Source: Bacilli bacterium
Lineage (GTDB): Bacteria > Bacillota_I > Bacilli_A > RFN20 > CAG-826
Direction of reading: 5' to 3'
Length of the DNA stretch: 64,000 nt
Assembly (NCBI GenBank): GCA_024408335.1
Contig: JAKSVB010000009.1
Span: 1 to 64,000 of the forward strand
The notes under the pieces: model-generated
Seen by the model: only the letters and a program-made list of their open reading frames with translations
Database searches by the model: none
What the model was told of the DNA's origin: nothing
Part shown: positions 51,575 through 58,992 of the stretch, in pieces
How positions within the stretch are numbered: the stretch's first letter is position 1
Layout: each line of letters begins with the position of its first letter
Position numbers and translations under genes: made by a program

Positions 51575-52444
51575 ATGCTTTCCATAGAAAATGACTTTTT
51601 AAGAATATCCATCAATGACTCTTTAGGCGGATCTTTGACTTCGATTTTTGATAAGACCACTAATGAAGAACTCCAATATCAGCCAGTTGAAGGAAGCTGG
51701 AATGGGCAAGACGTTGTCATATTCCCTTTTGTGGCTAGGCTCCTTAATGGAACCTACTCCGTAGAAGGAAAAGAATATTCCATGAAAAACCATGGTCTTG
51801 CTAGATATAACTCTTTCAAAGTGGCTAAAGCCGAGAAGAACGTAATCGAACTTGAATTTGCCTCTTCAGGGGAAACGTTAAAGCTATATCCATGGAACTT
51901 CCTTCTGAAAGTGAAGTACACCCTTGAAGACCGTTCTTTAAAAGTCGCATATTCCGTGACTAACAAAGATGAAAAGGAAATGTATTTTGGACTAGGTGGC
52001 CACCCAGCCTTAAGAATCGATGAAGATGAGAATAACGAAATCCTTGGTAACTATGTCCTTTTCCCAAGTAACACAAAAGCGACTTTAATGGAATTAGACC
52101 CAACTTTCTCATTCATCACTGGAGAGGAAGAAGAAAAAGTCTTAGGAATACTTGAGGTGAATAGAAGAACCTTCCAAGAAAAAGGAACCTTGATGTATAA
52201 GGTAAACGACCTTAAGGAATGTACGCTAGTAAGAAAGAACGGCAGAAAGATTAAATACTCTTTCTCGAATATCGATTTCTTGGCCATATGGACAAACCCT
52301 AGTAAGGGCGATTACCTATGCGTCGAGCCTTGGACATCGCTTCCTGATTATCTAGATTCGGATAAGGAATTCAAAAACAAGAAGACCCTAAAGCGCCTTG
52401 CCTCTAATAACACGTTTGAGATGTCTTATATGATGAGTTTCTAG
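51575..52444 (+). CDS. Aldose 1-epimerase family protein
   Basis: A 289-aa galactose mutarotase-like beta-sandwich. It begins LSIENDFLRISINDSLGGSLTSI, has NHGLARYNSF (near 70-79) and the catalytic-type GLGGHPALRI (near 137-146), with a final 'FLAIWTNPSKGDYLCVEPWTSLPD' where the Glu acts as base. This matches the LACX/YeaD-like branch of the family. Start has GAGGT. It interconverts alpha and beta anomers of hexoses. It converges on the Mrp gene. Confidence 0.9.
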   Translation: MLSIENDFLRISINDSLGGSLTSIFDKTTNEELQYQPVEGSWNGQDVVIFPFVARLLNGTYSVEGKEYSMKNHGLARYNSFKVAKAEKNVIELEFASSGETLKLYPWNFLLKVKYTLEDRSLKVAYSVTNKDEKEMYFGLGGHPALRIDEDENNEILGNYVLFPSNTKATLMELDPTFSFITGEEEEKVLGILEVNRRTFQEKGTLMYKVNDLKECTLVRKNGRKIKYSFSNIDFLAIWTNPSKGDYLCVEPWTSLPDYLDSDKEFKNKKTLKRLASNNTFEMSYMMSF

Positions 52445-52446
52445 AG

Positions 52447-52473
52447 AAAAATGTGCGGTTGTCCGCACATTTT
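52447..52473. terminator. Bidirectional terminator between epimerase and Mrp genes
   Basis: AAAATGTGCGG (52448-52458) / CCGCACATTTT (52463-52473), U-rich in both directions. Confidence 0.85.
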
Positions 52474-52475
52474 CA

Positions 52476-53294
52476 TTACAATTTCTTGATTTCATTAACT
52501 GTCTCGATGAGGTAATCGCCTTTGTATTCCTCAAGGAGTCCGCTATCGACCAAGGAAGTGAGCTCTGGATCAAGAGGAAGCTCGGATAAGAGGGTTGAAC
52601 CCATCTTTTCGGCTCTTTCCTCGTAATTTCCTTCACCAAATAATCTGATCTTCTTACCACAATCAGGGCATTTGACGTAAGCCATATTCATGACGACGCC
52701 TAATGTCTTGATGTCCATAGCAGAGGCCATAGTGATTGATTTTTTGACGACTTCGGAAACGAGGTCTTGTGGGGAAGAAACAACGACTGCCGCATCAATT
52801 GGAAGAGATTGGAAGACGGTAAGAGGGACGTCTCCTGTTCCTGGTGGCATATCGATTAAAAGGACATCTAATTCACCGAAGATAGTGGTGGTATATAAAG
52901 TTGTGACTAAGTTACTGATGAGTGAGCCTCTCCAGATGATTGGAGCGCTTGGATCATCGAGAAGGTTATTAGCGCCAATCAACGCGAGTCCTCTTTCTGT
53001 TTCAGCAGGGAGGATTGAAGTCTCATCTCCTAATGCGCGGTGGTTGTTTTTGCCAAATGTCTTAGCGATCGATGGGCCTGTGACATCCGCATCAAGGATA
53101 CCGACTTTCATGCCTTGGTTCATAAGCTGAACGGCAAGGAGAGAAGTGACCATTGATTTGCCAACGCCGCCTTTGCCGCTAATGACGGCAACGGTTTTCT
53201 TAATCTTTGAGAAAGGGTGTGGTTCGAGTTGTTCAATCTCGTTTTCTTTTTTCATTCTCTTGAATGGATTGTACTTTTCATCTTCTTGTTCCAT
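52476..53294 (-). CDS. Mrp/NBP35-type Fe-S cluster carrier ATPase
   Basis: A 272-aa deviant Walker A ATPase: GKGGVGKS (40-47), DADVTGPSIAKTFG, 'LLIDMPPGTGDVPLTVFQ' and the metal-binding CPDCG near residue 217. These are the Mrp/ApbC signatures; the protein holds and delivers an Fe-S cluster. The N-terminus is a short charged tail and not the MIP18-like domain seen in some family members. Divergent from the metal permease gene. Confidence 0.9.
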   Translation of the reverse strand: MEQEDEKYNPFKRMKKENEIEQLEPHPFSKIKKTVAVISGKGGVGKSMVTSLLAVQLMNQGMKVGILDADVTGPSIAKTFGKNNHRALGDETSILPAETERGLALIGANNLLDDPSAPIIWRGSLISNLVTTLYTTTIFGELDVLLIDMPPGTGDVPLTVFQSLPIDAAVVVSSPQDLVSEVVKKSITMASAMDIKTLGVVMNMAYVKCPDCGKKIRLFGEGNYEERAEKMGSTLLSELPLDPELTSLVDSGLLEEYKGDYLIETVNEIKKL

Positions 53295-53344
53295 AGGTAA
53301 TCTCCAAATCCCGTATATTATATATACATCTTCGTTTAGAAACT

Positions 53345-54280
53345 ATGATTAGTAACTTGACAAGTGTGCTAGACTTAGAGCGTATGAACTGGGAAGTAGT
53401 TGGAGAAATTGCATTAGATAGCTTATTTGACTCGCTAAAAGTCTTAGCGATAGCTTTCGTGTTGTATTTTGTCCTTTCCTTCATTGAAGGAAAGATTGCT
53501 TCTTTGTTAGAGCGAAATAAGAAATTCGCACCTCTATTTGGTTCGGTTGCAGGCGTTATCCCACAGTGTGGCATCTCCGTTGTCGCTAGTGATTTATACA
53601 CTGACGACCACATCACAATCGGCACTCTTATTGCTATCTTTGTCGCTTGCAGTGATGAAGCTCTTCCAATCCTTTTTGGAGAAGCTGGAAGCAAATGGTA
53701 TGTTGGCTTTGTTGTTCTTGGCATCAAAGTGGTGGCAGGCGCTATATTTGGATTTGCCATTGACCTTTTCTTTAGAAAACAAGATAAGGTAGTCGATGAG
53801 CATCTTGAGCACTGCGAAGGCGAACATGAGATTCATCATGGATGCTGTGGTCACGAGATTAAAGAACATGGTGAAGAATCTAAACTCCATGAGCATCTCG
53901 TTCACCCTCTCATCCATTCCTTGAAGATCACAGCGTACGCTTTCGTGATTAGCTTCCTCTTTGGGCTTCTTTTTGCCTGGCTTGATTCATCCTTCGACTT
54001 AGAGGCCATTATTGCTGGAAGTCATTTCTTCTCGCCGTTAATCGCCGTTATCATTGGCTTAATCCCTAACTGCGCTTCAAGTATTCTTCTTACTGAGCTT
54101 TATGTGTCTGGCGCTCTTCCTTTTGGGGCTCTTCTTGCGGGACTTGTCGTCAATGCAGGCCTTGGACCTTTGTATTTATTCAAAAACAAAAAGACTGTTA
54201 AGAAAGGGTTAATGATTTCAGGAATCCTCCTCGCTTGTGGTTTGATTCTTGGATATTCATTAATTTGGTTAGCTTTATGA
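53345..54280 (+). CDS. Putative heavy-metal efflux permease with His-rich loop (ArsP_2-like)
   Basis: A 311-aa protein with two repeats of about four helices. Each repeat has a 'GVIPQCGISV' / 'GLIPNCASSI' signature (near 64-73 and 237-246) as in ten-helix metal or manganese exporter families. The cytoplasmic loop between them (about 150-190) is very rich in His, Glu and Cys (HCEGEHEIHHGCCGHEIKEH), a likely metal sensor or chelator. The substrate is not fixed by sequence. No Shine-Dalgarno precedes the ATG. The stop codon overlaps the next start (ATGA). Confidence 0.75.
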   Translation: MISNLTSVLDLERMNWEVVGEIALDSLFDSLKVLAIAFVLYFVLSFIEGKIASLLERNKKFAPLFGSVAGVIPQCGISVVASDLYTDDHITIGTLIAIFVACSDEALPILFGEAGSKWYVGFVVLGIKVVAGAIFGFAIDLFFRKQDKVVDEHLEHCEGEHEIHHGCCGHEIKEHGEESKLHEHLVHPLIHSLKITAYAFVISFLFGLLFAWLDSSFDLEAIIAGSHFFSPLIAVIIGLIPNCASSILLTELYVSGALPFGALLAGLVVNAGLGPLYLFKNKKTVKKGLMISGILLACGLILGYSLIWLAL

Positions 54281-54432
54281 GCGACGAGAAACGTAAGGAC
54301 TCTTTATATAATAAATATATAAAACGCAGACACTTTGGCGATGATTCTAGTATTCTAAATGAAGACAAGACCTCTCCTCAAAGCGGTTCTAATGGTTCTT
54401 TGAAGTATAAAGACCACGAAGACGCTGCGTAG
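54277..54432 (+). CDS. Small charged protein coupled to the metal permease
   Basis: A 51-aa protein whose ATG overlaps the permease stop (ATGA at 54277-54280), so it is probably made by translational coupling. It is hydrophilic and disordered-looking (SDEKRKDSLYNKYIKRRHFGDD...), with no Cys. It may be a small partner of the permease or a chance ORF; the coupling and steady codon usage favour a real gene. Confidence 0.45.
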   Translation: MSDEKRKDSLYNKYIKRRHFGDDSSILNEDKTSPQSGSNGSLKYKDHEDAA

Positions 54433-54435
54433 TGC

Positions 54436-54441
54436 TATAAT
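54436..54441 (+). promoter_or_regulatory. -10 box for leaderless transcript
   Basis: TATAAT with an upstream TG one base away (extended -10, TGCTATAAT), six bases (AGAAAT) before ATG at 54448. No Shine-Dalgarno. Confidence 0.5.
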
Positions 54442-54447
54442 AGAAAT

Positions 54448-55014
54448 ATGGAAAAACTTACTTTTAAAAACAAACTCAGCCAATATCTTTCTTTGTCTGC
54501 TTTAGTTGGCGCAGGCGTCCTTACCTTAGTTGGTCTTATCGCATCATTAATCATGATGTTCATGGATTTAGGAAAAGATGAATCCATTGAAGTGCTCACA
54601 TATATTTGTCTTGGATTCATTCTTGTCTCATTCATCGTCACATTAGTGATCCTTGGCATCTATTTAAGAACAGTCAAAAAAGGCATCCAGAAGAACACTT
54701 TCAAGATTCTTGATGTTAGCCGCTTGATTCTTAGCTCATCGCTTCTAATATTTGCAGTTCTCTTCTTCATCGATAACACTTTCGTCAAGGCTTCAGGAGG
54801 AGACGTCGGTTTCTTTAAAGTGGACGCAATCGTCACTTTCGCAGTCGAAATCGTCGCTCTTTTCTACCGAATTTGGAGAATGCTTTGGGTGAAAGAAAAC
54901 CCAGACAGAATTTATAATGCCTATGTCCTTAAAGAACCTGACGGTTATGAAGGAGAAGGGGATGTCAAAGAAATTGCTGAGGGAGATGTAAAACAAATAG
55001 AGCATCACAAGTAA
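54448..55014 (+). CDS. Four-helix membrane protein, unknown
   Basis: A 188-aa protein with helices at about 15-39, 48-72, 88-110 and 122-138. A conserved-looking 'RIWRMLWVKENPDRIYNAYVL' segment ends the membrane part and is followed by an acidic tail (EGEGDVKEIAEGD). No family is recognised. The start has no Shine-Dalgarno and lies six bases after an extended -10 box. Confidence 0.6.
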   Translation: MEKLTFKNKLSQYLSLSALVGAGVLTLVGLIASLIMMFMDLGKDESIEVLTYICLGFILVSFIVTLVILGIYLRTVKKGIQKNTFKILDVSRLILSSSLLIFAVLFFIDNTFVKASGGDVGFFKVDAIVTFAVEIVALFYRIWRMLWVKENPDRIYNAYVLKEPDGYEGEGDVKEIAEGDVKQIEHHK

Positions 55015-55062
55015 CAAAAACTTGATAACTAGCCTCTATTGAGTACAATTACAAGTGCCTTT

Positions 55063-55137
55063 TGGGGTGTAGCCAAGCGGTAAGGCTTCGGACTCTGAAT
55101 CCGACATGCACTGGTTCGATCCCGGTCACCCCAGCCA
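55063..55137 (+). tRNA. tRNA-Gln (anticodon CTG)
   Basis: A 75-nt cloverleaf with encoded CCA. Acceptor TGGGGTG/CACCCCA, anticodon loop CTCTGAA in a TCGGA/TCCGA stem (anticodon CTG), T-loop GTTCGATCC. The U1-A72 pair is typical for tRNA-Gln. Confidence 0.95.
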
Positions 55138-55147
55138 AGAAAAAAAC

Positions 55148-55172
55148 AAGGCCGGAATATCCGGCCTTTTAT
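55148..55172. terminator. Terminator between tRNA-Gln and pepT
   Basis: AAGGCCGGA (55148-55156) / TCCGGCCTT (55160-55168), then TTATTT, and an A-rich flank on the other side; serves both converging transcripts. Confidence 0.85.
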
Positions 55173-56372
55173 TTATGCTTTGACAAGTTCAATGACGATT
55201 TCGATCATCTTATTAAAGTCTCTGACTGATAAGAATTCGAATCTGCCATGGTGGTTATAGCTTCCTGTTCCAAGGTTTGGAGTTGGACAGCCTTTGAAAG
55301 AGAAAGTGGCTCCATCGGTTCCTCCACGAACTGGGAGGTGCTTTGGTTCAATTCCGAGTTTTTTAAAGACGGCTTTCGCATGTTCAAGAGCGCGAGGATC
55401 CTTGTCTATGATCTCTTTCATATTGCGATAGTCATCGCCGATTTCGAGTTCGATTTTGGCGGTAGGGTATTTCTTTTCGAGAATCTCTTTGGCCTTAATC
55501 ATTTCTTCTTTTTGCTTTTCAAGAAGCGAAGCGTCGTGGTTTCTTATGATGTAGTAAAGGGTGGCTTTGCCAGCGCTTCCTTCGAATGAGCAGCAGTGGT
55601 TGAAGCCTTCGTGGCCCGAAGTGAATTCAGGTCTAGCGTTAGGGTCAAGAAGCCTATCGAATTCCTCGCCAAGAGAAATGGCGTTAACCATCTTTCCTTT
55701 AGCTTCTCCTGGATGAATGCCAACGCCATAGAAAGTGACTTCTGCATGGGCGGCATTGAAGTTTTCGATATCAATGTGGTCTGGGTAATCGCCATCGATG
55801 GTGTAAGCGTAGTCAGCGCCGAACTTTTTGGCGTCGAAGTGTTCTGGTCCGCGTCCAATTTCCTCGTCAGGGGTGAAAAGGATGCTAAGAGGGTGATGCT
55901 TCACTTCTTTGTGTGAGGTGAGGTAATCAAGCACGCTCATAATGACAGCGACGCCTGCTTTGTCATCTCCTCCAAGGAGAGTGTCTCCGCTAGTGACGAC
56001 CAAAGTATCGCCTTCATGACCTTTGAGGGTATCAAATTCATTTGGGCTCATTTTGTATTCGTCATTAAGACGAATGACTCCGCCATCATAGTTTTCAATT
56101 AACTGAGGCTTGACGTCTTTGCCGCTTATTTCAGTGGCGGTATCGACGTGGGCGTTTAAGCCAATCGCATCAAGGCCTTCGACGCCTGCTAAATGAGCGT
56201 AAAGCCTTCCATATTCATCAATTTCGTTTTCGATGCCCATCTCTTTGAGCTCTTTTTGAAGGAGTCTTGTGAGATCAAGTTCTTTAGCTTCACTTGGCGA
56301 GGCGAGGCTTTCGTCATTTGATTGAGTATCAATTTTAATATATCTAAGGAATCTCTCTAAATTTTGGTCCAT
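55173..56372 (-). CDS. pepT: Peptidase T (tripeptide aminopeptidase)
   Basis: A 399-aa M20B zinc peptidase. Metal and active-site motifs are GLNAHVDTA (near 68-76), LLGGDDKAGVAVIMSVLDYL, and FTPDEEIGRGPEHFD, followed by the Asp in 'YAYTIDGD' and 'ARPEFTSGHEGF', and the last metal His in NHHGRFEFL. It removes the first residue from tripeptides in the cytoplasm. The ATG at 56372 is chosen because AAGGTAGG lies just upstream; the in-frame ATG 39 bases earlier has no such support. Confidence 0.93.
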   Translation of the reverse strand: MDQNLERFLRYIKIDTQSNDESLASPSEAKELDLTRLLQKELKEMGIENEIDEYGRLYAHLAGVEGLDAIGLNAHVDTATEISGKDVKPQLIENYDGGVIRLNDEYKMSPNEFDTLKGHEGDTLVVTSGDTLLGGDDKAGVAVIMSVLDYLTSHKEVKHHPLSILFTPDEEIGRGPEHFDAKKFGADYAYTIDGDYPDHIDIENFNAAHAEVTFYGVGIHPGEAKGKMVNAISLGEEFDRLLDPNARPEFTSGHEGFNHCCSFEGSAGKATLYYIIRNHDASLLEKQKEEMIKAKEILEKKYPTAKIELEIGDDYRNMKEIIDKDPRALEHAKAVFKKLGIEPKHLPVRGGTDGATFSFKGCPTPNLGTGSYNHHGRFEFLSVRDFNKMIEIVIELVKA

Positions 56373-56493
56373 GGTGCCTACCTTCTTTCGTGAGTATTCT
56401 ATATCATTCAAGAATTGATTTCTTGGAAAAACGCTTGAATGCTTTGAAAGAATACAAATCCAGGGCTAAAATTACTCAAAAGGGAGAAAGTTT

Positions 56494-58140
56494 ATGAAAG
56501 CAAAACATTACTTATCTTTAGGCATGCTCATTTTAGGACTCTCGCTTGTTGCCTGTGGCAAGAAGCCAGCGCCAGTTGTTCCTGACAATTTTTATAATGT
56601 CACAAAATTTGATACTCCGTTAGACGCTCACTCGGAAGACATGATTAACTTCATGAATTACGATGGTGATTACACGACGCTAACGGAATCAACATTCAAA
56701 AGTCTTTTCCATACCGATCCAGAAAAATCTCAAAGCGAAGGCAAGACTTGGGATATTGAATTTGATTATGATGGAGAGGCCGATAGCTATGCCGTCGAAG
56801 TCGCACTAGATGAAGATTTTGATAATCCTTGGGTGTTCCCTGCTAAAAACGGCAAAGCGACAATCCAAAATCTATACATTGGTAAAACGCATTACTACCG
56901 TGTTAAAGCGGTGACAGGGGATGACGTCGATTATTCGAAAGTCTATACCCTTGAAACTGCTGATACCGCACCAAGACTTATTAACATTGATGGCATGACC
57001 AATTGCCGCGACCTTGGAGGAAAAGTCACCGTAAATGGTAACATCATTAGACAAGGACTCATTTATAGAACCGCTGCATTAGACGATAACATGTCTGGGT
57101 CAATCATTACCGATACAGGCAGAGAAACGATGTTAAAACAACTCGGCGTCAGGACTGAAATAGAGCTTCGTGGTGGCCCTAAAGGGCTCGGAGGAGAACA
57201 AAACGCAAAAGATCGCCCTTCGCTATTGAATGACGAATCGGTAACATCTCACTTTAACCCTATGGGTTACGAAGGTGGTAAATCCCCTCTTTTCCGTAAT
57301 ATCATCCCAGTCGTTACTTTTTTTGAACACTTTGCAGAAGAGAATTTCTATCCAGCTTTCTACCATTGCCGCATCGGTACTGATAGAACCGGATTCTGTT
57401 CCACTCTGTTAAACGGTCTTCTCGGCCTTTCGATTGAAGATTGCTATAGAGACTATCTTTTCTCCAATTTTGGCAAAATTCAAAAGACAAGCACCATCCA
57501 TCAAACAGGTTCAGATAGCCCAGACGGATACATCGCTGATCTCCTTGCTTGGGAAGGCGAAACATTCCAGCAAAAAGTCTATAACTTCCTTCGCGCAATC
57601 GGAGTAAGGCAAACCACCTTACAAGGTATTCTTGAAACCCTCCTTGAGGGAGATATTCCAAACCTAGAAGAAGATAGAAAAATCATCACAGCTTGTACAA
57701 GCTCTTTCGAATATGTGAGCGGTGCATCTTGCACTCATAGCACTGAATTTAGATCTCCAGCTACCTTGACCACTATTAGTGCAGGAGGAGAAATAAAAGC
57801 TGAAATCGAAAGCGCAAAAGGCCTTTCCTCCGCTAGTTTATATGCCTTGATGACATCAAGAAACACCTCCTCTAAGTTATCTAACGTTTTGGAGGTATCT
57901 ATTGACGACAATCCTATCTCGATTAAAGACACAAGTTTTGCGACCTCAGCCTTAGGTTTTAGCACCTCAGAGGATTTCTGGGTTCCTGCTCTTCTTAACG
58001 ATTCGTTTGCGATCTCTCAAGGAAGACATACCTTAAAAATCAAAAACAAGAGCTCAAACGTTTCGGTTAAGATTGAAGATCTCTCGTTTGGCATCGATGG
58101 AGATGAGTCGCTTGATATCCTAACGGCAATCGAAAGATAA
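56494..58140 (+). CDS. Lipoprotein tyrosine phosphatase with fibronectin-like domain
   Basis: A 548-aa lipoprotein (lipobox LVAC in MKAKHYLSLGMLILGLSLVAC). Residues about 85-160 form a fibronectin type III-like domain (YAVEVALDEDF..YYRVKAVTGDDVDYSKVYTLET). The Y_phosphatase3 domain covers about 165-400: 'IDGMTNCRDLGG', 'GLIYRTAALDD', 'TEIELRG' and the P-loop HCRIGTDRTG with nucleophile C292. A C-terminal beta domain (420-548) may bind carbohydrate. It is anchored outside the cell, so it may act on host or surface phospho-groups rather than on cytoplasmic signalling. Start has AAAAGGGAG. Confidence 0.85.
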   Translation: MKAKHYLSLGMLILGLSLVACGKKPAPVVPDNFYNVTKFDTPLDAHSEDMINFMNYDGDYTTLTESTFKSLFHTDPEKSQSEGKTWDIEFDYDGEADSYAVEVALDEDFDNPWVFPAKNGKATIQNLYIGKTHYYRVKAVTGDDVDYSKVYTLETADTAPRLINIDGMTNCRDLGGKVTVNGNIIRQGLIYRTAALDDNMSGSIITDTGRETMLKQLGVRTEIELRGGPKGLGGEQNAKDRPSLLNDESVTSHFNPMGYEGGKSPLFRNIIPVVTFFEHFAEENFYPAFYHCRIGTDRTGFCSTLLNGLLGLSIEDCYRDYLFSNFGKIQKTSTIHQTGSDSPDGYIADLLAWEGETFQQKVYNFLRAIGVRQTTLQGILETLLEGDIPNLEEDRKIITACTSSFEYVSGASCTHSTEFRSPATLTTISAGGEIKAEIESAKGLSSASLYALMTSRNTSSKLSNVLEVSIDDNPISIKDTSFATSALGFSTSEDFWVPALLNDSFAISQGRHTLKIKNKSSNVSVKIEDLSFGIDGDESLDILTAIER

Positions 58141-58156
58141 CACCTTCTTAAATTTT

Positions 58157-58188
58157 GGCCAAAGGGTAAATGCCTTTTGGCTTTTTTT
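58157..58188 (+). terminator. Terminator after the phosphatase gene
   Basis: GCCAAAGG (58158-58165) / CCTTTTGGC (58173-58181), then TTTTTTTG. Confidence 0.8.
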
Positions 58189-58252
58189 GTTGCTCGCCTT
58201 ACCCTCGTTTCAAAATACCGCCAAAGTAGAAATTAGAAATTTCTATTAAGTG

Positions 58253-58281
58253 TTGCCTATATTGTTTCTAAAGCGTATAAA
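58253..58281 (+). promoter_or_regulatory. Leaderless promoter of the ABC exporter operon
   Basis: -35 TTGCCT (58253-58258), 17-bp spacer, -10 TATAAA (58276-58281), then six bases (GACCAT) before the ATG at 58288. No Shine-Dalgarno is present. Confidence 0.65.
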
Positions 58282-58287
58282 GACCAT

Positions 58288-58992
58288 ATGAAACAAATCG
58301 AAGTTAGAAATCTTTCAAAAATATATAACGAAGGCGAGCAAAATGAAGTCAAGGCCCTTAATGATGTATCTTTCGAACTTGAAGAGGGGGAATTTGTTGT
58401 CATTTTAGGCGCAAGCGGTGCAGGCAAAAGTACTCTATTAAACCTTCTTGGTGGTATGGATAACAGCACCAGAGGCGAATACATCGTCGGAGGGACAGAT
58501 GTTGCCAAATATAGTTCAAAGCAATTTGGAAGTTTCCGTAGAAAAGACATCGGATTCGTCTTCCAGTTCTATAACCTCATGCCAAACCTTACTGCATTAG
58601 AAAACATTGAACTTGCTGCAGCGGTTGCTGATAACCCATTCGATTCAAGAGAGATCCTAAAGAAGGTCGGACTTGAGAAAAGAGCCAATAATTTTCCTTC
58701 TCAACTTAGTGGTGGCGAGCAACAACGCGTTGCCATCGCAAGGGCAATTGTAAAGAACCCAAAGCTTTTGCTTTGCGATGAACCAACTGGCGCACTTGAC
58801 TCCAAAACAGGCGCTTCAATTATCAAACTTCTTTATGATGTCGCTAACGACTATAAGAAGACGGTTATCATCGTCACACATAACGCTAATATCAGCGAAT
58901 GTGCCGAAAGATTAATCAGAATCAAAGACGGCCAAATAGCCAGTAACGAAATAGTTACTAACCGTATCAAACCAGAAGAGGTCAAGTGGTGA
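58288..58992 (+). CDS. ABC transporter ATPase (LolD/MacB type)
   Basis: A 234-aa ATPase with Walker [10 protein letters not shown] (near 42-50), Q-loop [10 protein letters not shown], signature LSGGEQQR (near 142-149), Walker [13 protein letters not shown] (near 162-173) and THN instead of THD at the H-loop (His near 201). The LolD/MacB subfamily pairs with FtsX-type permeases. It overlaps its permease gene by 7 nt. The start is leaderless by promoter position. Confidence 0.93.
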   Translation: MKQIEVRNLSKIYNEGEQNEVKALNDVSFELEEGEFVVILGASGAGKSTLLNLLGGMDNSTRGEYIVGGTDVAKYSSKQFGSFRRKDIGFVFQFYNLMPNLTALENIELAAAVADNPFDSREILKKVGLEKRANNFPSQLSGGEQQRVAIARAIVKNPKLLLCDEPTGALDSKTGASIIKLLYDVANDYKKTVIIVTHNANISECAERLIRIKDGQIASNEIVTNRIKPEEVKW

